A stretch of 46,200 bases of DNA from Planctomycetaceae bacterium (GTDB taxonomy: Bacteria; Planctomycetota; Planctomycetia; Pirellulales; Lacipirellulaceae). The notes under the pieces were generated by a model, which did no database searches, was not told the DNA's origin, and saw nothing but the letters and a program-made list of their open reading frames with translations. The stretch's first letter is position 1. Each line of letters opens with the position of its first letter. Below, one piece after another: positions 41,362-46,200 of the stretch. The DNA lies in NCBI GenBank assembly GCA_002702655.1, contig PABB01000058.1, forward strand, positions 1-46,200. The letters run 5' to 3'. A program made the translations under genes and the position numbers.

Positions 41362-43044
41362 TCAGCCGCCCTGGCGGACGTCCTGGCGGATATTGATCAA
41401 CTGTTTCATGACGTCGCCCAGATCCGTGGCGCCCGAGACGCCGCCGAAAGCGTCATGCAGCGTCTTGTAGAGTTCGTACAACCGAGCATAAGTGGCGGCC
41501 GCGTCCGGGTTCGGCTGATACTCTGTCTCTTTCAGCCCCGTCATGGCGGCCTGCGCTTCCTCGACAGTTCCGTAGGAACCGGCCGCAACAGCGCCGAAAA
41601 TGGCGGCGCCCAGGGCACACGTCTGAGCGGAGCGGCTGATACGCATCGGCCGATTGCACACATCCGCGTAAATCTGCATGACCACGGCGTTCTTCTCGGC
41701 GATGCCGCCGCAGTTGATCACCTGCTCGACATGCACGCCGTACTCTTCCAAGCGGTTGATGATCGTCAGGGCGCCAAACGCGGTGGCTTCGACCAGCGCC
41801 CGATAAACCTCCGGGGCCGTCGTGTGTAGCGTCTGTCCCAGCAGCAAACCGGTCAGTCGCGGGTCGACGAGAATCGTCCGATTGCCGTTGTTCCAGTCGA
41901 GCGCCAACAGGCCGCTCTCGCCCGGCTTCAGCTGGGCCATATCGGCGGTCAGCTTTTCGTGGGCCGCGGCGTCGCTGCCGTACGCCGCGGGCGAGAGGGA
42001 CTTCACGAACCAGTTGAAGATGTCGCCCACCGCCGACTGGCCTGCTTCCAGGCCGTACATCCCGGGCAGGACCGACTCGGGCACGATGCCGCACAGGCCG
42101 GGGACGTCGGGCAGGTTCTGCTCCAGCGGCGCGACCATGCAGTCGCAGGTGCTGGTCCCCATGATCTTGACCAGCGCGCCATGGCCGCAGCCGGCGCCAA
42201 CGGCGCCCATGTGGGCGTCGAATGCTCCCACCGCCACGGTGACGCCCGGCTGCAGGCCGACTTTCTCGGCCATCTCGGGCGTGAGTTGCCCGGCTACGCG
42301 ATCGGCGGGCAGTGCGGTCGTCGTGTACCGGAACCGCGACAGGCCGTCCTGCAGTGAATCGAGGAAGTCTTCCGCTGGCAGCCCGCCCCACTCTTCGCTG
42401 TAGAGCGCTTTATGCCCCGCCGCGCAAATCCCCCGGGCCGTGCGATTGGGATCGGTCGTCCCGGTGATGTACGCCGGCACGAAGTCGCACAGTTCGACCC
42501 AGGTGTGCGTCGCGGCCGCCACGTCGGGGGCGGTCCGCATGCAGTGCAGGATCTTGGCCCAGTACCACTCAGACGAATACGTGCCGCCGCACTTGGCCAG
42601 GTACGGCCGGTCCTGCTGCTTGGCGAGCTGGGTGATTTCCAGCGCTTCGGCGTGCGACGTGTGATCCTTCCACAGCCACGCCTGGGCGGCGAGGTTGTCG
42701 CGATACGCGTCGGTCAACGCCAACGCCACGCCGTCGGCGTTGACTGGAATGGGCGTCGAACCGGTCGTATCGACGCCGATCCCCACGACGTTCGCCGCGT
42801 CGAACCCTTCAGTAGCGGCCGCTTGCTGCACGGCGCCGGAGACCGATTGGATAAATCCTTCGATATAATCGCCGGGGTGCTGCCGGGCGAGATTGGGGTC
42901 GCTGGAATCGAGCAGGATCCCCGCCTCGCCGCTGGGATAGTCGAACACTTGCGTGCCGACTTCCTCGCCCGTGGCAATATCAACCACCAACGCACGCACG
43001 CTGTTGGTGCCGTAGTCAACGCCGATCGCGAATTGTCGTGCCAT
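41362..43044 (-). CDS. araB: Ribulokinase
   Basis: 560 residues, a FGGY-family kinase of ribulokinase length. It phosphorylates L-ribulose with ATP. Visible motifs: the N-terminal ATPase phosphate loop GVDYGTNSVRALVVD, the catalytic aspartate D276 (GAFDAHMG), GTSTCDCM (296-303), and the C-terminal signature INCGGIAEKNAVVMQIYAD (443-461). First gene of the arabinose operon, with a good promoter about 110 bases upstream and a divergent gene on the other side. The ATG at 43044 matches the family N-terminus. Confidence 0.97.
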   Translation of the reverse strand: MARQFAIGVDYGTNSVRALVVDIATGEEVGTQVFDYPSGEAGILLDSSDPNLARQHPGDYIEGFIQSVSGAVQQAAATEGFDAANVVGIGVDTTGSTPIPVNADGVALALTDAYRDNLAAQAWLWKDHTSHAEALEITQLAKQQDRPYLAKCGGTYSSEWYWAKILHCMRTAPDVAAATHTWVELCDFVPAYITGTTDPNRTARGICAAGHKALYSEEWGGLPAEDFLDSLQDGLSRFRYTTTALPADRVAGQLTPEMAEKVGLQPGVTVAVGAFDAHMGAVGAGCGHGALVKIMGTSTCDCMVAPLEQNLPDVPGLCGIVPESVLPGMYGLEAGQSAVGDIFNWFVKSLSPAAYGSDAAAHEKLTADMAQLKPGESGLLALDWNNGNRTILVDPRLTGLLLGQTLHTTAPEVYRALVEATAFGALTIINRLEEYGVHVEQVINCGGIAEKNAVVMQIYADVCNRPMRISRSAQTCALGAAIFGAVAAGSYGTVEEAQAAMTGLKETEYQPNPDAAATYARLYELYKTLHDAFGGVSGATDLGDVMKQLINIRQDVRQGG

Positions 43045-43134
43045 CCCCAGACGCTTTCCGTATTACCGAAGAGTTACCGGCCACGCGCTCCGATGAGTTG
43101 GCCGGAAGACGAGCCCTCTCGGCCGCCGCCCAAT

Positions 43135-43162
43135 TTGCGTGCCGAAACTGCTAGTGTATCGT
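43135..43162 (+). promoter_or_regulatory. Possible promoter of the divergent DUF5722 gene
   Basis: TTGCGT (43135-43140), a 16-base spacer and TATCGT (43157-43162) on the plus strand. It overlaps the araB promoter on the other strand, so the two could compete. Partial match only. Confidence 0.3.
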
Positions 43163-43181
43163 GGCAAAATGGCGACGCCAA
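43153..43181 (-). promoter_or_regulatory. Promoter of the arabinose operon
   Basis: On the minus strand TTGGCG (43181-43176), a 17-base spacer and TACACT (43158-43153). The start point would be near 43146, giving a leader of about 100 bases before araB. The same -10 box and spacer occur before the DUF3311/symporter pair. Confidence 0.55.
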
Positions 43182-43256
43182 CGGCCGGCGGGCTCCTTAC
43201 ATTAATCTTCGTCGCTGCAATTTGACGGTCAGGGAAAGCAGGGGGAGGATGAGTTT

Positions 43257-44960
43257 ATGGATTTGCAGCGCCACACGTTTCGATTTAGCGCACCCCGCCC
43301 CGGCGAGGGCCGCACACCCGTCTCGCCGCGTCGACGAAGCCGCCTCCCGACGCTGACGACAATGTTGTCTTGTGCGGGCCTCTGGGCGAGCGTCTTGAAC
43401 TGCGCCACAGCTGCTGCAGCTCCGACCGCTCTGGCGGCGGACCGCACGATTGAGGACTACCTCGCGAGGATTCCGAACGACTGGCCGGCGGCAATTCAGT
43501 CGGTCGTGGTCGACGCCGACGCGGTGACGATCAGCGGCCAAGCTCCTCCAGCGGACGCCCCTTCGTGGCGCCTGCTGGAGTTGCGCCCCAACAACAGTTT
43601 GACTGACTTGGCGCCGGTGGAATGCGTCGTTGTCGACCACACGACAAACAGCGCGTTTGAAGCCGCTGTGCCGCGTTTCGTCGACGGATATGACCGCCTG
43701 CTGTCGCGGTGGGTCGTTGCCGCCGGCGACGCCGACGGGCAAGCGGAACCGCGACTTCTCAGCGCTGCGAAGTATGCCGACAAGTTGCCCACGCCCGCCG
43801 ATCGGATCGATCTGCAGCGCCAGCGGCCGCTCAGCAAAAAGGGGCTCGCCGCAGTGGACGGGCCGGCCAGCTACTCCGATGTCGTCGAACTTGGCATTCA
43901 CAACATCACGATCAATCTGCCGCTGGCGCTGCTGCTCGCGCGACCCGATGCGCCCGACGCGCTGCAGCACGAGTATTGCGGGCACACCTATCCGATCAAT
44001 CCGGGAGACGTGGCGCGGCTCGATCGCGTGCTGCAGTTCGCCGACCAGCACGACATCGTCTCCAGCGTGATCATTCTGGCGCCGCGACTGCCGGCGGATG
44101 ATTCGCGGCACGCGGCGCTCACGCACCCTGACGCCGTTGACGGCCACTACAGTCTGGCCAACGTCGCCACCGCAGAGGGCGTCGCCACGTACGCCGCGCT
44201 GATCGACTTTCTGGCCCAACGCTACAGCCGGCCCGATCGCCAGTTTGGTCGCATCGACAACTGGATCGTGCACAACGAAGTCGACTCCGCCTGGGTCTGG
44301 ACCAACGCCGGCGAGCGGTCGGTCGTGTCTTTCGTTGAGCAGTATGTTAAGTCGCTGCGAATCGTCGACTTGATCGCCCGCACGTACCACCCCGGCGCCC
44401 GCGCGTTCGTGTCGCTCGACCACTATTGGACGCTCACGCACGAGCCGGATCCGCAGCGCTATTACCCCGGCCGCCGCGTGTTGGAGTTGCTTTGCGCCTG
44501 GGGCCGCGCCGAAGGCAACTTCCCCTGGGGCGTCGCTCACCACCCGTATCCCGAGAACTTGCTGAAGCCCGACACGTGGAACGACGCCACCGCCCGCGAC
44601 GATGTCGATACGCCGCGCGTCACGTTCAAGAACATTGGCGTGCTGATGCAGTGGCTCCAGCAGCCCGAACACCGGTACCGGGGCGCCGTGCGACCCGTGC
44701 TGCTGTCCGAGCAAGGCTTCCATACGCCCGACGACTCGACCGCGAGTCAGCAGCTGCAATGCCGCGCGCTGCGCTACGCATGGGAGCAGGTCGCCCCCTA
44801 CGACGCGATCGAGGCGTTTCACTATCACCGCCGCATGGATCACCCGGCCGAAGGCGGTTTAAAGTGCGGCCTGCGGATGCTCGCCGATCCGGCCACGGGC
44901 GCCGACGGCGCCCGGAAACTCGGCTGGTACACGTGGCAAGAACTCGGTCAGGCGCCGTAG
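43257..44960 (+). CDS. Secreted DUF5722 glycoside-hydrolase-like TIM-barrel protein
   Basis: 567 residues. A basic N-terminal stretch is followed by a membrane/signal segment (MLSCAGLWASVLNCATAAAA, from residue 36), then a strand-rich module (about 75-180) and a TIM barrel (about 205-560). It resembles clan GH-A enzymes: E341 in WIVHNEVDS is in the acid/base position and E485 in VLLSEQGFHT in the nucleophile position. The family (DUF5722) is found in secreted proteins of glycan degraders. GGGGGAGG stands 8 bases before the ATG at 43257; M36 is an alternative start. It is divergent from the arabinose operon, so substrates containing arabinose are plausible but unproven. Confidence 0.82.
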   Translation: MDLQRHTFRFSAPRPGEGRTPVSPRRRSRLPTLTTMLSCAGLWASVLNCATAAAAPTALAADRTIEDYLARIPNDWPAAIQSVVVDADAVTISGQAPPADAPSWRLLELRPNNSLTDLAPVECVVVDHTTNSAFEAAVPRFVDGYDRLLSRWVVAAGDADGQAEPRLLSAAKYADKLPTPADRIDLQRQRPLSKKGLAAVDGPASYSDVVELGIHNITINLPLALLLARPDAPDALQHEYCGHTYPINPGDVARLDRVLQFADQHDIVSSVIILAPRLPADDSRHAALTHPDAVDGHYSLANVATAEGVATYAALIDFLAQRYSRPDRQFGRIDNWIVHNEVDSAWVWTNAGERSVVSFVEQYVKSLRIVDLIARTYHPGARAFVSLDHYWTLTHEPDPQRYYPGRRVLELLCAWGRAEGNFPWGVAHHPYPENLLKPDTWNDATARDDVDTPRVTFKNIGVLMQWLQQPEHRYRGAVRPVLLSEQGFHTPDDSTASQQLQCRALRYAWEQVAPYDAIEAFHYHRRMDHPAEGGLKCGLRMLADPATGADGARKLGWYTWQELGQAP

Positions 44961-45048
44961 AATGGGCACGCGACGCGAGCGCCGTGCCGCGCTGGCGACT
45001 TGTCTCATAGAACTTCTCCGCTCGAATCTGCAAACCCTGGACCGCGCC

Positions 45049-46035
45049 ATGCGTGATCGTCGCTCATCCTTCCGCTTGCTCGTCGCCTGCTTGATCGTGA
45101 CGACGTGGGCCGCCGCGGCAACGGCCGCGGAGTTTGCCGTCACGTCCACCGATCACGGCGTCGCCGTGACCGTCGACGGACAACTCTTCGCCGAGTACCG
45201 CACCCACTCCGGGCACCAGCCGATCCTGTGGCCGGTTCGCGACGCCGGCGGCCGCGCCATGACGCGCAGCTACCCTGTCGGTCCGCAACAGGAACACGAG
45301 TGGGACGATCACCCCCACCACCGCGGGCTGTGGTTCACCCACGGCAACGTCAACGGCCACGACTTCTGGCTGGAAGTCGACCGCCAACACGGCAGCACGC
45401 CGGCGAAGAACAACCAGATCGCGCATCGGGAGTTCGCCAAGTCGGAAGCGACCGACGAGGGCGCGACGATCGTCGCCGTGAGCGACTGGCAGGTCGGCGA
45501 CAAGCGCATTCTCACCGACCAGCGCACGCTGCAGTTCGGCGCCGACGGCGACTTGCGGTGGATCGACTACGCGATCGAATTACACGCCACCGACGGCGAA
45601 GTCGTCTTCGGCGACACCAAGGAGGGCGCGTTTTCGATCCGCGTCCCCGGCACGATGAAGGTCGACGAGAAACTCGGCGGCCAGCTGATCAACAACCATG
45701 GCCAGAAGAACGGCGACGCCTGGGGCCGCGAGGCGACTTGGGTCAACTACACCGGCCCGGTCGACGGCCAGCCCGCGGGGATCGCCATCTTCTGCCACCC
45801 CGACTCCACCCGCTGCCCGACCCGCTGGCACGTGCGGACCTACGGCCTGTTCGCCGCCAACCCGTTCGCCCTGCGCGACTTTCCCCGCGACGGCGACGGC
45901 GTGAAGCAAGGCCCGCTGACCATCCCCGCCGGCGAGTCGGCGACGCTGCGCTATCTAGTCCTCTTCCACAACGGCGACCTGACCGCCGAGCAGCTGAACG
46001 ACTGGCAAAAGCGGTTCGCCGACGGCGAATTGTAG
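45049..46035 (+). CDS. Secreted PmoA-like (DUF6807) protein
   Basis: 328 residues with a signal peptide (RLLVACLIVTTWAAAATAA). The mature part is a beta-rich fold with the signature EWDDHPHHRGLWFTHGNVNG, an HHRG-type motif, plus KEGAFSIRVPG and PTRWHVRTYGLFAANPF. The family is named after proteins next to methane monooxygenase-like genes but is common in planctomycetes and Bacteroidetes among glycan-use genes, with no enzymatic role known to me. The start was set at the signal peptide. It lies 88 bases past the DUF5722 gene on the same strand, so the two are probably co-transcribed. Confidence 0.88.
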   Translation: MRDRRSSFRLLVACLIVTTWAAAATAAEFAVTSTDHGVAVTVDGQLFAEYRTHSGHQPILWPVRDAGGRAMTRSYPVGPQQEHEWDDHPHHRGLWFTHGNVNGHDFWLEVDRQHGSTPAKNNQIAHREFAKSEATDEGATIVAVSDWQVGDKRILTDQRTLQFGADGDLRWIDYAIELHATDGEVVFGDTKEGAFSIRVPGTMKVDEKLGGQLINNHGQKNGDAWGREATWVNYTGPVDGQPAGIAIFCHPDSTRCPTRWHVRTYGLFAANPFALRDFPRDGDGVKQGPLTIPAGESATLRYLVLFHNGDLTAEQLNDWQKRFADGEL

Positions 46036-46039
46036 AAGA

Positions 46040-46055
46040 CGCGGGCGTACCCGCG
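46040..46055 (+). terminator. Short hairpin after the PmoA-like gene
   Basis: Perfect six-base stem CGCGGG / CCCGCG with a CGTA loop, 4 bases past the stop codon. No T tract follows, so termination may be weak or factor-dependent. Confidence 0.3.
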
Positions 46056-46200
46056 AATGAGACCGCCAGGGAGGTTCACCCCATTACAGGCGAAGGACCT
46101 TGAGGGTGCCACTCTACGCCGTTAACCCTTTTCGATCATTGAATTGGCCTTGATGCGGCTGGCATGGTCGCCTTACAGGCGGTGTGGACTCAACAACCCA
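46056..46200. other. Right edge of the window without a recognisable gene
   Basis: No gene seen in the last 145 bases. TTACAGGCG occurs twice (near 46083 and 46174), which may be chance or the edge of a repeat element cut off by the window. Confidence 0.3.

Noticed and set aside
43197-44843. 548-residue minus-strand frame
   Set aside because: Antisense of the DUF5722 gene, which has a strong ribosome binding site and catalytic glutamates on the plus strand.
1-46200. CRISPR arrays, rRNA genes, insertion sequences with transposases, prophage genes
   Set aside because: None found: no regularly spaced direct repeats, no rRNA-like stretches, and no transposase, integrase or phage structural motifs in the translated frames.

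Overview
The window looks like chromosome from a high-GC planctomycete, most like the Pirellulales. This rests on gene content: PEP-CTERM proteins with dockerin modules, a DUF1559 domain, a DUF1207 protein, Tat-exported sugar oxidoreductase and isomerase-like proteins, PmoA-like (DUF6807) and DUF5722 secreted proteins, and FixL/FixJ-like regulators. All identifications are by eye from motifs; no database search was run.

Layout. 1-6001 (minus strand): three secreted dockerin/PEP-CTERM proteins (one a GH43-like five-bladed propeller, two with LamG-like folds), then a Tat-exported TIM-barrel isomerase-like protein and the N-terminus of a Gfo/Idh/MocA oxidoreductase. 6707-8508 (plus): a 54-residue membrane protein, a degenerate GGDEF protein and a small conserved protein ending at a strong terminator. 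8644-13969 (minus): an Ala-rich envelope protein, Mn superoxide dismutase with its own terminator, a small coiled-coil protein and a large HD-like/PAS/GGDEF signalling protein. 14236-22185: a fumarylacetoacetate hydrolase family enzyme, small envelope proteins, a DUF1207 protein, an 808-residue protein ending in DUF1559 and a choice-of-anchor I protein.

22245-31003 is entirely minus strand: a LolD-like ATPase, a hotdog thioesterase, ribosomal protein S18, two FixJ-like regulators, a three-PAS histidine kinase overlapping its regulator by four bases, a GT4 glycosyltransferase, and a DUF3311 plus sodium/solute symporter pair. 31322-35188 (minus) is the most unusual block: a squalene-cyclase-like protein, a chorismate-lyase-like (DUF98) protein and a flavin-dependent halogenase-like protein, the last two overlapping by four bases. 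This looks like a compact route to a halogenated hydroxybenzoate, possibly a meroterpenoid. 35518-36723 holds a BlaI-type repressor followed by the remains of an M56 (BlaR1-like) sensor.

37087-43044 (minus) is a complete L-arabinose operon: ribulokinase, ribulose-phosphate epimerase, arabinose isomerase and an SSS symporter. Divergent from it, 43257-46035 (plus) encodes two secreted proteins: a DUF5722 glycosidase-like TIM barrel and a PmoA-like protein. Together with the GH43-like protein near the left end they suggest a lifestyle of degrading arabinose-containing polysaccharides. Three families of inverted repeats sit in intergenic gaps.
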